This document shows positions 46,751-59,781 of a DNA stretch of 64,000 nucleotides, piece by piece. The stretch is from Pectobacterium aroidearum (lineage in GTDB: Bacteria; Pseudomonadota; Gammaproteobacteria; Enterobacterales; Enterobacteriaceae): the NCBI RefSeq assembly GCF_015689195.1, contig NZ_CP065044.1:4836001-4900000 (forward strand), given 5' to 3'. The notes below the pieces were generated by a model. That model made no database searches and was not told the DNA's origin. It was given only the letters and a program-made list of their open reading frames with translations. A program made the position numbers and the translations under genes. Position 1 is the first letter of the stretch, and the number at the start of each line of letters is the position of its first letter.

Positions 46751-48358
46751 ATGAGTCCCAGACTTAACAAACATAAAATCAACCTCTTGCAGCTACTGGT
46801 TGCTGGCATACTGCCGCTGCTGCTTGGGTTGTTGTTCACTTTTGTTGAGTCCAGATTAATGGTAAAGCGGGATTTGGAATCCACTGCGCAAATCGCGATG
46901 AATCATGCCGAGAATATTTCGGCACAGGCATGGAAGATGGTAGATCGTCTCCAGCGCTTCCATGGTCAGCCCTGCAACATTATCGGCGATGAATTGCAGC
47001 GCCTCGGTTCGGTCTTTTCTTACTTTCGTGCCATTGGCGTTATCCATAATACCAATGTCTATTGCTCTTCAACGTTTGGCAGCACACTGACGCCAATCAG
47101 CCGCGTCATTCAACAACCGCTGCCAGAGACGTATTCTGAACGCTGGAGCCTGTCGATTGCTGGTTCAGACAACGTGAAAGAACGGCCGGCGCTGATTTTC
47201 GTCCAGATGCCTCTTACGGGTGACGGCGCTTATGCCATGGTCGATGCGCAATATCTGATCGACCTCATGATTGCGATTAGCAAAATACGCGGCTACCAAC
47301 TTACCCTGAAAATGGATAACGGCCATCCGATTCAAACTGGCCCGGCGATTACGCCCCGCATCGGCCTATTTTCTACCTCTGCGCTTGAAATCAGGTCGAG
47401 CCGATTCCCGATTACGCTCAATATCACCGCCCCAGCTTCTCAGGAAATAGCGAACTGGAAGCAGGCTTTCTTCACGTTTCTGCCACTGGCGATTATTCTC
47501 TCTCTGCTTTTCACTACAGCGATCTGGTACTGGCAAAAACGTAAATTATTATTCCGCGACGAAATCCGCAAAGGCATCGCTAACGGCGAGTTTTCCGTCT
47601 ATTACCAGCCCATCTATGATGCAGAATCGCAAACCTGCACCGGCGTTGAGACGTTACTGCGCTGGCGACGTAGCAACGGGAAGTGGATCAGACCTGATAT
47701 ATTTATCTCTGCCGCCGAAGCTGAAAGTATGATTATTCCCATCACTCGGCACTTATTTGATCTGGTGGCATCAGATATTGCCAGTTGGCAGGTAAAGCCG
47801 GGGTTTCATCTGGGGCTCAACGTTGCAGCCGAACACTTGCATCATCCCGGTTTTGTATCAGACGTACACCGTTTCGCAGAGAAGGTCGCTTCTCATTCAT
47901 TAAGCATTTCTCTGGAACTGACGGAACGTAACCTCATCAGCAACGGTCCTGAAATCATACAGCGCCTGCATCAGCTACGTGAAGATGGCTTTATGATTAC
48001 CATTGATGACTTTGGTACCGGACACTGTTCACTCTCTTATCTGCAAAACTTTCCGCTAGATTGCCTGAAAATAGACCAGGGATTCGTTAGCGCAATTTCA
48101 TCACCAGATGAAGAAGCGCCAATTCTTGATGCCATTATTAATTTGAGCCATCGCATCAATCTTCAATCCGTCGCGGAAGGCGTAGAAACCAAACAGCAGC
48201 TCATGTATTTACAACAGCACGGCGTCAAATATATACAGGGATTCCTTTACGCTAAGCCGATGGATAATGAATCGTTTCTCGTCTGGCTTCACTACAATGG
48301 CAATAAATCGATAGAGAGCTTTATGATGAAAAATGAAGAAGGGAAGAAGAACGACTAA
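46751..48358 (+). CDS. CSS-motif EAL-domain cyclic-di-GMP phosphodiesterase
   Basis: Inner-membrane protein of 535 residues that hydrolyses cyclic-di-GMP. Two membrane helices (about 10-30 and 238-258) flank a periplasmic CSS domain recognised by NVYCSSTFG; in related E. coli proteins its cysteines sense the DsbA/DsbB redox state. The EAL domain (about 265-520) keeps the catalytic set: Glu in GVETLLRW (the motif itself is ETL), Asn in LGLNVAAEHL, Glu in LELTERN, the two Asp in TIDDFGTG, Lys in LKIDQGFV, Glu in AEGVET and Gln in IQGFLYAKPM. It therefore looks active. ATG 46751 sits at better distance from AAGGA than ATG 46745. Confidence 0.93.
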   Translation: MSPRLNKHKINLLQLLVAGILPLLLGLLFTFVESRLMVKRDLESTAQIAMNHAENISAQAWKMVDRLQRFHGQPCNIIGDELQRLGSVFSYFRAIGVIHNTNVYCSSTFGSTLTPISRVIQQPLPETYSERWSLSIAGSDNVKERPALIFVQMPLTGDGAYAMVDAQYLIDLMIAISKIRGYQLTLKMDNGHPIQTGPAITPRIGLFSTSALEIRSSRFPITLNITAPASQEIANWKQAFFTFLPLAIILSLLFTTAIWYWQKRKLLFRDEIRKGIANGEFSVYYQPIYDAESQTCTGVETLLRWRRSNGKWIRPDIFISAAEAESMIIPITRHLFDLVASDIASWQVKPGFHLGLNVAAEHLHHPGFVSDVHRFAEKVASHSLSISLELTERNLISNGPEIIQRLHQLREDGFMITIDDFGTGHCSLSYLQNFPLDCLKIDQGFVSAISSPDEEAPILDAIINLSHRINLQSVAEGVETKQQLMYLQQHGVKYIQGFLYAKPMDNESFLVWLHYNGNKSIESFMMKNEEGKKND

Positions 48359-48384
48359 CCGGCGGAAACGTGTCCACCGGTTTT
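48357..48384. terminator. Hairpin between EAL gene and Ail-like gene
   Basis: Stem AACCGG / CCGGTT with an inner GGA/TCC pair, followed by TTTT on the plus strand, overlapping the EAL stop. Likely terminates the EAL gene and possibly the convergent one. Confidence 0.6.
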
Positions 48385-48398
48385 CGATATCAGATAAA

Positions 48399-48929
48399 TC
48401 AGAAACGATAGCCGACGCCAATATTAAAGGCATCGACACGCGTTTCATAAATTTTCGTGCCTTCGTAGCCAATATCAATCGCCCAGTTTGCTACTGGCGT
48501 AATTTGAATACCGGCACCGTAAGCAAAGCGGGTTTCTTTCTCGCTGCCTGAATCGACAAAATTGCCGTAATCGTATTTCCAATCTGCTTTTCCATGACCA
48601 ACACCCGCTAGACCATAAACACTAACGACATCGTTAAAACGGTAGGATGGTCCAGCCATTAAGGAATAGTATTTAAGTTTGGTCGTATCATTGGAATTGA
48701 AGTCACGATCATAATAATCTTCTTTTGCCCCCAGGTAAGTGAAAGAGCCAATAATGCCGAGATCGGAATCACCTTGATAATGGTATTTTGCGGTAATCCC
48801 TTTTGGATCTTTAAAGTCATCGACTTTCGCCTGAGCATAACCCAAAGATACCGTTTGTGTTGCCTGAGCAACAGACATTCCCATGGCACAAGCAATTAAA
48901 GTGGAAAGCAGCAGTGTTGTTTTTTTCAT
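48399..48929 (-). CDS. Ail/Lom/OmpX-type outer-membrane protein
   Basis: Outer-membrane beta-barrel protein of 176 residues. The start MKKTTLLLSTLI at 48929 gives a clean signal peptide (…GMSVAQA-TQ); a longer frame to 49010 is dominated by non-signal sequence. The eight-stranded Ail/OmpX pattern is visible as alternating strands, QTVSLGYAQAKV, GIIGSFTYLG, KYYSLMAGPSYRFND, VSVYGLAGVGHG, RFAYGAGIQITPVANWAIDIGYEGT and FNIGVGYRF ending in Phe. Members give serum or host-cell resistance in some pathogens; here the role is unknown. The region upstream is AT-rich, consistent with regulated expression. Confidence 0.9.
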   Translation of the reverse strand: MKKTTLLLSTLIACAMGMSVAQATQTVSLGYAQAKVDDFKDPKGITAKYHYQGDSDLGIIGSFTYLGAKEDYYDRDFNSNDTTKLKYYSLMAGPSYRFNDVVSVYGLAGVGHGKADWKYDYGNFVDSGSEKETRFAYGAGIQITPVANWAIDIGYEGTKIYETRVDAFNIGVGYRF

Positions 48930-49362
48930 GATCGAAACATCTTCCATGTTTGAATAAAAAAGACGATTCCAACAAAGCGAATATATAACTATCGCGAATG
49001 TTGACCGCACATAAACTTACATTTAAATACGGTTAGGTAAAGTCAGCCTTATTTTTAAACAACGAGGATAATTCTGAATTTAATTATTAAAAAACAAAAA
49101 GATAAATAACGAAGAGGATAATTAACCCACTATTTATCGTTCGGTTTTTGGGAACATTCTGAACTAAAAACACGGAAAATATAGCAATGCATGACATCAG
49201 AAAGCGCCAGAATAAAACCCTATTTTTATAAAGGATTAGTATGGCAAAGGGCAATTCTTATAATCGAACAGTTTTATAAACGAACGGTCTTATAAACGAA
49301 TAGTGTGAATAGACGATATCGAACAGGGGAAAAATTGAGAATGGCTTACGGAGGAAGAAAGG
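48930..49362. other. AT-rich intergenic region upstream of the Ail-like gene
   Basis: 433 bp without a gene. The left 200 bp are strongly AT-rich, typical of H-NS-silenced or PhoP-type promoters, and must include the Ail-like promoter. Towards the right are tandem 16-bp repeats at 49265-49312. No open frame of interest. Confidence 0.45.
49265..49312. repeat. Three short tandem repeats
   Basis: Units CGAACAGTTTTATAAA (49265-49280), CGAACGGTCTTATAAA (49281-49296) and a degenerate CGAATAGTGTGAATAG (49297-49312), each 16 bp. They sit about 50 bp beyond the 3' end of tRNA-Pro on the minus strand. Confidence 0.65.
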
Positions 49363-49439
49363 TGGTCGGCGAGAGAGGATTCGAACCTCCGACCCACTGG
49401 TCCCAAACCAGTTGCGCTACCAAGCTGCGCTACTCGCCG
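49363..49439 (-). tRNA. proM: tRNA-Pro (anticodon UGG)
   Basis: 77-nt tRNA including the encoded 3' CCA. Read on the minus strand it starts CGGCGAGTAGCGCAGCTTGG; the acceptor stem CGGCGAG pairs with CTCGCCG, the anticodon loop TTTGGGA gives anticodon TGG, and the T arm has GGTTCGAATCC. It is essentially identical to the E. coli proM tRNA, which reads CCN proline codons. Confidence 0.97.
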
Positions 49440-49575
49440 AATGCGGGCGCATCTTACTGCTACCCTATTGGAGCGTCAATACCTTTTTAGCAAAAGGATT
49501 TCGGCTGCCGCTAAAGTGTCCATCTCTTGCATTGGCAGCCTGAAACCGACGTCCTTGTCCGTGATTCATGTCAAT

Positions 49576-51375
<1,800 letters not shown>

Positions 51376-51633
51376 TACGACAAATGCTCCGGTGTTCTGT
51401 TTTATTATCTGAAGCTATACGACACTCCGAGTATTACGGAGTTCATGCCGTAAAACAGGACGGGAGCGGCTCTGGTTTCATCAGATTACGCGATTCGCAT
51501 TAGCTATACCGGAAAACATAAATTAAAATTATCAAAAATGTAAAAAATCTTTATTTTTCTCCGCCAAACCAAAGAAAAACGCAGAAATTCATAAATGTTA
51601 CGAATCAGGCAGTATAGCGCAAAGAACTGTAAA

Positions 51634-54267
<2,634 letters not shown>

Positions 54268-54320
54268 CGCCTCTTTCAGTATGATGCCCAGTCATTTTAT
54301 TTCCTGTGGAGTAGCACATT

Positions 54321-54596
54321 ATGGCACGCGTAACTGTTCAAGACGCTGTAGAGAAAATTGGTAACCGTTTTGACCTGGTGTTGGTCGCTGCTCGTCGCGC
54401 CCGTCAAATCCAGACTGGCGGCAAAGATCCGCTGGTTCCTGAAGAAAACGATAAGTACACCGTGATCGCACTGCGTGAAATCGAAGAAGGTCTGATCAAC
54501 AACCAGATTCTGGATGTTCGTGACCGTCAGGAACAGCAAGAGCAGGAAGCCGCAGAGATTCAGGCGGTTACCGCGATTGCTGAAGGCCGTCGTTAA
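54321..54596 (+). CDS. rpoZ: RNA polymerase omega subunit
   Basis: Smallest RNA polymerase subunit, 91 residues, helping fold beta-prime and forming part of a ppGpp-binding site. The [29 protein letters not shown] start and the acidic, Gln-rich C-terminus match E. coli RpoZ. Preceded by CTGTGGAG. First gene of rpoZ-spoT-trmH-recG; 18 bp separate it from spoT. Confidence 0.98.
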   Translation: MARVTVQDAVEKIGNRFDLVLVAARRARQIQTGGKDPLVPEENDKYTVIALREIEEGLINNQILDVRDRQEQQEQEAAEIQAVTAIAEGRR

Positions 54597-54614
54597 TCAC
54601 ACCACGAGTCGCCC

Positions 54615-56714
54615 TTGTACATTTTTGAAAGCCTTAATCTGCTGATTCAACGTTATCTGCCAGAAGATCAGATCAAACGTTTACAGCAGGCTTACTTAGT
54701 TGCACGTGATGCTCACGAGGGGCAGACTCGCTCCAGCGGTGAACCCTATATCACACACCCTGTTGCCGTCGCCTGTATTCTGGCGGAGATGCGTCTCGAT
54801 TACGAAACGCTGATGGCAGCACTGCTGCATGATGTCATAGAAGACACCCCCGCCACCTATCAGGACATGGAACAGCTTTTTGGTAAAAGCGTTGCTGAAC
54901 TGGTAGAGGGCGTGTCCAAGCTGGATAAACTGAAGTTCCGCGATAAGAAAGAAGCGCAGGCTGAAAACTTTCGCAAAATGATCATGGCGATGGTGCAGGA
55001 CATTCGCGTCATCCTGATCAAACTCGCAGACCGTACCCATAACATGCGTACATTGGGCTCATTACGCCCAGACAAACGTCGCCGCATTGCCCGCGAAACA
55101 CTGGAAATATACAGTCCGCTGGCACACCGACTGGGTATCCATCACCTCAAAACCGAGTTGGAAGAACTGGGTTTTGAGGCGCTGTATCCGAACCGTTATC
55201 GCGTCATTAAAGAGGTCGTCAAGGCCGCGCGCGGTAACCGCAAGGAAATGATCCAGAAAATCCTGTCGGAAATCGAAGGGCGTTTGACGGAAGCCGGGAT
55301 TGCCTGCCGCGTCAGCGGCCGCGAAAAACACCTGTACTCCATCTACTGCAAAATGCACCTGAAAGAGCAGCGTTTTCATTCCATCATGGATATCTACGCG
55401 TTTCGGGTCATCGTCAAAGAGCTGGACACCTGCTATCGCGTGCTCGGTCAGGTTCACAGCCTGTATAAGCCGCGCCCGGGTCGGGTGAAAGACTATATCG
55501 CTATTCCCAAAGCCAACGGTTATCAATCGCTGCACACGTCGCTGATTGGTCCGCACGGCGTGCCGGTTGAAGTACAAATCCGCACCGACGACATGGATCA
55601 AATGGCGGAAATGGGTGTCGCCGCGCACTGGGCTTATAAAGAAGGCGAGAGCAGTACTACTGCTCAAGTACGCGCCCAACGCTGGATGCAGAGCCTGCTG
55701 GAACTTCAGCAGAGCGCCGGTAGCTCATTCGAATTTATCGAAAGCGTGAAGTCCGATCTCTTCCCTGACGAGATGTACGTCTTCACGCCGGAAGGCCGTA
55801 TTGTGGAACTCCCCGCAGGTGCGACGCCCGTCGATTTCGCCTACGCGGTACACACCGATATCGGCCATGCGTGCGTCGGCGCACGCGTCGATCGTCAGCC
55901 TTACCCGCTATCACAGTCGCTCACCAGCGGCCAAACCGTTGAAATCATCACCGCACCAGGCGCCAGACCCAACGCCGCATGGCTTAACTTTGTCGTGAGC
56001 TCCAGAGCGCGTTCTAAAATCCGCCAGATGCTGAAAAACCTCAAGCGTGATGATTCCGTGAGCCTCGGCCGCCGTTTACTGAACCACGCGTTGGGCAATG
56101 GTCGTAAACTTTCCGATATCCCTGAGAAATCTATTCAGCTTGAGCTCGATCGCATGAAGCTCGCTACGCTGGACGATCTGATGGCGGAAATTGGTATGGG
56201 TAATGCCATGAGCGTCGTGGTGGCGAAAAATCTGCTGAACGAACAGTCTGAGCTGGGAACCACCGGGCTGCGCAAGTTGCCGATCAAAGGCGCAGATGGC
56301 GTCATGATCTCATTTGCCAAATGCTGCCGCCCTATCCCCGGCGACCCGATCATCGCCCACGTCAGCCCCGGTAAAGGGCTGGTTATCCACCATGAATCCT
56401 GTCGCAACATTCGCGGCTATCAGAAAGAACCTGAAAAATTCATGGCAGTAGAGTGGGATAAGGTGACGGAACAAGAGTTCATCGCTGAAATCAAAGTCGA
56501 TATGTTCAACCATCAGGGCGCATTGGCGAACCTGACGGCAGCGATCAATGCCGCGAATTCCAATATTCAGAGCATCAACACGGAAGAGAGAGACGGCCGC
56601 GTATACAGCGCCTTTATCCGTCTCACTACCCTCGATCGCGTTCATCTGGCCAATATTATGCGTAAAATTCGCGTGATGCCGGATGTCATCAAAGTTAACC
56701 GTAACCGAAATTAA
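54615..56714 (+). CDS. spoT: Bifunctional (p)ppGpp synthetase/hydrolase SpoT
   Basis: 699-residue RelA/SpoT homologue that hydrolyses and, weakly, makes (p)ppGpp in response to carbon, fatty-acid and iron starvation. The TTG start at 54615 is the same rare start as in E. coli (MYIFESLN). Order: HD hydrolase with His72-Asp73 in LLHDVIEDTPATYQDM, synthetase domain with SGREKHLYSIYCKM and RPGRVKDYIAIPKANGYQSLHT, TGS domain (VFTPEGRIVELPAGATPVDFAYAVHTDIGHACVGARV), then helical/zinc-finger and ACT domains (SNIQSINTEERDGRVYSAFIRL). All hydrolase residues needed are visible. Confidence 0.98.
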   Translation: MYIFESLNLLIQRYLPEDQIKRLQQAYLVARDAHEGQTRSSGEPYITHPVAVACILAEMRLDYETLMAALLHDVIEDTPATYQDMEQLFGKSVAELVEGVSKLDKLKFRDKKEAQAENFRKMIMAMVQDIRVILIKLADRTHNMRTLGSLRPDKRRRIARETLEIYSPLAHRLGIHHLKTELEELGFEALYPNRYRVIKEVVKAARGNRKEMIQKILSEIEGRLTEAGIACRVSGREKHLYSIYCKMHLKEQRFHSIMDIYAFRVIVKELDTCYRVLGQVHSLYKPRPGRVKDYIAIPKANGYQSLHTSLIGPHGVPVEVQIRTDDMDQMAEMGVAAHWAYKEGESSTTAQVRAQRWMQSLLELQQSAGSSFEFIESVKSDLFPDEMYVFTPEGRIVELPAGATPVDFAYAVHTDIGHACVGARVDRQPYPLSQSLTSGQTVEIITAPGARPNAAWLNFVVSSRARSKIRQMLKNLKRDDSVSLGRRLLNHALGNGRKLSDIPEKSIQLELDRMKLATLDDLMAEIGMGNAMSVVVAKNLLNEQSELGTTGLRKLPIKGADGVMISFAKCCRPIPGDPIIAHVSPGKGLVIHHESCRNIRGYQKEPEKFMAVEWDKVTEQEFIAEIKVDMFNHQGALANLTAAINAANSNIQSINTEERDGRVYSAFIRLTTLDRVHLANIMRKIRVMPDVIKVNRNRN

Positions 56715-56719
56715 TCGTC

Positions 56720-57412
56720 ATGACCCCTCAACGTTATGCACGCATAAAAGAAATGCTCAACTGCCGTCAGCCCGATCTGACGATTTGCATGGAGCAGGTG
56801 CATAAGCCCCACAACATTTCTGCCGTTATCCGTACCGCAGATGCCGTCGGCGTGCATCAGGTTCATGCGATTTGGCCCACCAGCCGGATGAAAACGCTGG
56901 TTTCCTCCGCCGCAGGCAGCAATAGCTGGGTTCAGGTGAAAACTCATCGCAATATCGGTGATGCAGTCGGCCACCTGAAAGCAGAAGGCATGCAGGTTCT
57001 GGCGACCAATTTGTCTGAACACGCGGTCGATTTTCGGGAAATTGATTACACCCGCCCGACCTGCATTCTGCTCGGACAAGAAAAAACCGGGATTACTGCC
57101 GAAGCGCTCAAGCTGGCCGATCGGGACATCATTATTCCGATGACCGGCATGGTGCAATCGCTGAATGTCTCCGTAGCCTCGGCGTTGATCCTGTATGAAG
57201 CGCAACGTCAGCGCCAGATCGCCGGCATGTACCAGCGTGAAGACAGCCCGCTGGATGAAGAAGAGCAACAGCGCCTGCTGTTTGAAGGGGGCTATCCGGT
57301 ACTGGCACGCGTCGCGAAGCGCAAAGGGCTCCCTCGACCTTATATTGACCATCAGGGTCAGATTGTAGCGGATACCCCGTGGTGGGCCGCGATGCAATCG
57401 TCGGAGTGCTGA
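56720..57412 (+). CDS. trmH: tRNA (guanosine-18 2'-O) methyltransferase
   Basis: SPOUT-class SAM methyltransferase (SpoU) making Gm18 in tRNA D-loops, 230 residues. Motif 1 is HKPHNISAVIRTADAVGVHQVHAIWP with the catalytic Arg; motifs 2 and 3 are LLGQEKTGITAEALKLAD and IIPMTGMVQSLNVSVASALILYEAQRQR, forming the trefoil knot. Five bases after spoT. Its stop TGA shares one base with the recG start (TGATG). Confidence 0.97.
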   Translation: MTPQRYARIKEMLNCRQPDLTICMEQVHKPHNISAVIRTADAVGVHQVHAIWPTSRMKTLVSSAAGSNSWVQVKTHRNIGDAVGHLKAEGMQVLATNLSEHAVDFREIDYTRPTCILLGQEKTGITAEALKLADRDIIIPMTGMVQSLNVSVASALILYEAQRQRQIAGMYQREDSPLDEEEQQRLLFEGGYPVLARVAKRKGLPRPYIDHQGQIVADTPWWAAMQSSEC

Positions 57413-59493
57413 TGAAAGGCCGCCTGCTAAACACCCAACCGCTGAGTACACTCGCCGGCGTGGGTGCGAGTCAGGCAGCGAAGCTCGCGCGACTTGGGCT
57501 GGAAACCGTGCAGGACCTCCTGCTACATCTGCCTTTACGCTACGAAGACCGCACGCACCTTTACCCTATTGGCGATCTCCTTCCCGGCATGTATGCCACC
57601 GTGGAAGGTGAAATCCTACGCAACGACATCACCTTTGGCAGCCGTCGCATGTTGACCTGCCAAATCAGTGATGGCAGCGGCATGCTGACCATGCGCTTCT
57701 TCAATTTCAATGCGGCGATGAAAAACAGTCTCGCACCGGGACAGCGCGTTACGGCTTATGGCGAAATCAAGCGCGGCAAAATCGGCGCGGAAATCATCCA
57801 TCCTGAATACCGTGTTCAAGGGGATAATACGCAGGTCGAGCTACAGGAATCACTCACGCCGGTTTATCCCTCCACAGAGGGTATTCGTCAGGCAACGCTA
57901 CGCAAACTCACCGATCAGGCGCTGGAGTTGCTCGCCGCCAACCACATCGATGAGTTACTGCCTGAATCCCTGAGCCGTTCCCTCATTAGCCTGCCGGATG
58001 CGCTGCGCACGTTACATCGTCCCCCACCGGATATGCAGCTCAGCGAGCTGGAACACGGGAAACACCCGGCGCAGCAGCGGCTGATTATGGAAGAACTGCT
58101 GGCGCATAACCTGAGTATGCTCGCCGTACGGGCCGGTGAGCAGCGACATAAAGCCTCGCCGCTACAGGCTCAAGACGGCCTTAAGCAACGCCTGCTCGCC
58201 GCGCTGCCGTTCAACCCTACTCAGGCACAAGAACGTGTCGTGGCGGAAATTGAAGTGGATATGGCAAAAGATTTCCCGATGATGCGTCTGGTGCAGGGCG
58301 ATGTGGGCTCAGGGAAAACGCTGGTCGCCGCGCTGGCTGCATTGCGTGCCATTGCTAACGGCAAACAGGTCGCACTGATGGCGCCCACAGAGCTATTGGC
58401 CGAACAGCACGCCCATAATTTCCGTCAGTGGTTTGAACCGCTGGGGCTTGAAGTGGGCTGGCTGGCTGGCAAACAGAAAGGAAAAGCGCGTCAGGCACAG
58501 CAGGACGCTATCGCTAACGGTCAGGTTTCCATGGTGGTCGGGACGCACGCTATTTTCCAGCAGCAGGTGAAATTCAACGGGCTGGCATTGGTTATCATTG
58601 ACGAACAGCACCGCTTTGGCGTGCATCAACGCCTGGCGCTGTGGGAAAAAGGCGAAGAACAGGGCTTTCACCCTCATCAATTGATTATGACCGCCACACC
58701 AATTCCCCGCACGCTGGCGATGACGGCCTATGCCGATCTGGATACGTCCGTCATTGATGAACTGCCGCCGGGCAGAACGCCCGTCACCACGGTCGCCATA
58801 CCGGATTCACGTCGCAACGATATCATCGAGCGCGTGAATAGCGCCTGCCAGCAGGAAGGGCGGCAGGCCTATTGGGTGTGTACGCTGATCGAAGAATCCG
58901 ATCTACTGGAAGCACAGGCGGCAGAAGCCACCAGCGAAGAGCTAAAGGCTGCGCTGCCGAATCTCAAGGTCGGATTGGTTCATGGCCGCATGAAAGCACA
59001 GGAAAAACAGGCGGTGATGCAGGCTTTCAAACAGGGCGAACTACAACTGCTGGTGGCGACCACCGTCATCGAGGTGGGCGTGGATGTCCCCAACGCCAGT
59101 CTGATGATCATTGAGAACCCGGAGCGTTTGGGTCTGGCGCAACTGCACCAGTTGCGCGGGCGCGTCGGACGCGGCGCGGTGGCATCCCACTGCGTACTGC
59201 TCTACAAAACGCCAATGAGCAAAACCGCACAGAAACGGCTTCAGGTTCTACGCGATAGCAACGATGGTTTTGTGATCGCTCAGCGCGATCTGGAAATTCG
59301 CGGACCGGGCGAATTATTAGGTACGCGGCAAACGGGCAATGCCGAGTTCAAAGTGGCCGACCTCCTGCGCGATCAGGACTTGATTCCGCAGGTGCAGCGC
59401 GTTGCGCGCCATCTCCATGAACACTACCCCGAACATGCCATTGCGCTAATTGAACGCTGGCTACCCGAGCGTGCACGCTACACCAACGCCTAA
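57412..59493 (+). CDS. recG: ATP-dependent DNA helicase RecG
   Basis: Branch-migration helicase remodelling stalled forks, Holliday junctions and R-loops; 693 residues as in E. coli. The start is ATG 57412, overlapping the trmH stop. The wedge/OB domain lies in the first ~230 residues. Helicase motifs: Walker A VQGDVGSGKTLVA, TAPTE-type MAPTELLAEQHA, motif II DEQH (IIDEQHRFGV, a DEQH rather than DEAH as in RecG), motif III MTATPIPRTLAM, motif V/VI ENPERLGLAQLHQLRGRVGRG, and C-terminal LEIRGPGELLGTRQTG. Last gene before an ERIC repeat 30 bp downstream. Confidence 0.98.
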   Translation: MKGRLLNTQPLSTLAGVGASQAAKLARLGLETVQDLLLHLPLRYEDRTHLYPIGDLLPGMYATVEGEILRNDITFGSRRMLTCQISDGSGMLTMRFFNFNAAMKNSLAPGQRVTAYGEIKRGKIGAEIIHPEYRVQGDNTQVELQESLTPVYPSTEGIRQATLRKLTDQALELLAANHIDELLPESLSRSLISLPDALRTLHRPPPDMQLSELEHGKHPAQQRLIMEELLAHNLSMLAVRAGEQRHKASPLQAQDGLKQRLLAALPFNPTQAQERVVAEIEVDMAKDFPMMRLVQGDVGSGKTLVAALAALRAIANGKQVALMAPTELLAEQHAHNFRQWFEPLGLEVGWLAGKQKGKARQAQQDAIANGQVSMVVGTHAIFQQQVKFNGLALVIIDEQHRFGVHQRLALWEKGEEQGFHPHQLIMTATPIPRTLAMTAYADLDTSVIDELPPGRTPVTTVAIPDSRRNDIIERVNSACQQEGRQAYWVCTLIEESDLLEAQAAEATSEELKAALPNLKVGLVHGRMKAQEKQAVMQAFKQGELQLLVATTVIEVGVDVPNASLMIIENPERLGLAQLHQLRGRVGRGAVASHCVLLYKTPMSKTAQKRLQVLRDSNDGFVIAQRDLEIRGPGELLGTRQTGNAEFKVADLLRDQDLIPQVQRVARHLHEHYPEHAIALIERWLPERARYTNA

Positions 59494-59523
59494 TCGCGGC
59501 AGCGCATTCTTCATTTTTTTAAA

Positions 59524-59651
<128 letters not shown>

Positions 59652-59708
59652 CCTCTTAAATAATAAGGCTTTGCTTATCAGACAAAATTCATATCGAAAA
59701 GATGCGTT

Positions 59709-59722
59709 AGCAAACGTTTGCT
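59709..59722 (+). promoter_or_regulatory. PurR-type operator upstream of xanP
   Basis: AGCAAACGTTTGCT is a perfect 14-bp palindrome and fits the PurR consensus around GCAAACGTTTGC. It lies 60 bp before the xanP start codon, within promoter range, so purine repression of xanthine uptake is likely. Confidence 0.8.
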
Positions 59723-59724
59723 TT

Positions 59725-59758
59725 CGACAAAGAGATCATTAAAATGCGCTCTTTGTCG
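59725..59758 (+). promoter_or_regulatory. Hairpin in the xanP leader
   Basis: Perfect 10-bp inverted repeat CGACAAAGAG (59725-59734) / CTCTTTGTCG (59749-59758) with a 14-base loop, between the PurR palindrome and the start codon at 59782. There is no T-run. It could be an mRNA control element or simply stabilise the leader. Confidence 0.45.
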
Positions 59759-59781
59759 TTTCAGGAACGCCAACTTACATC

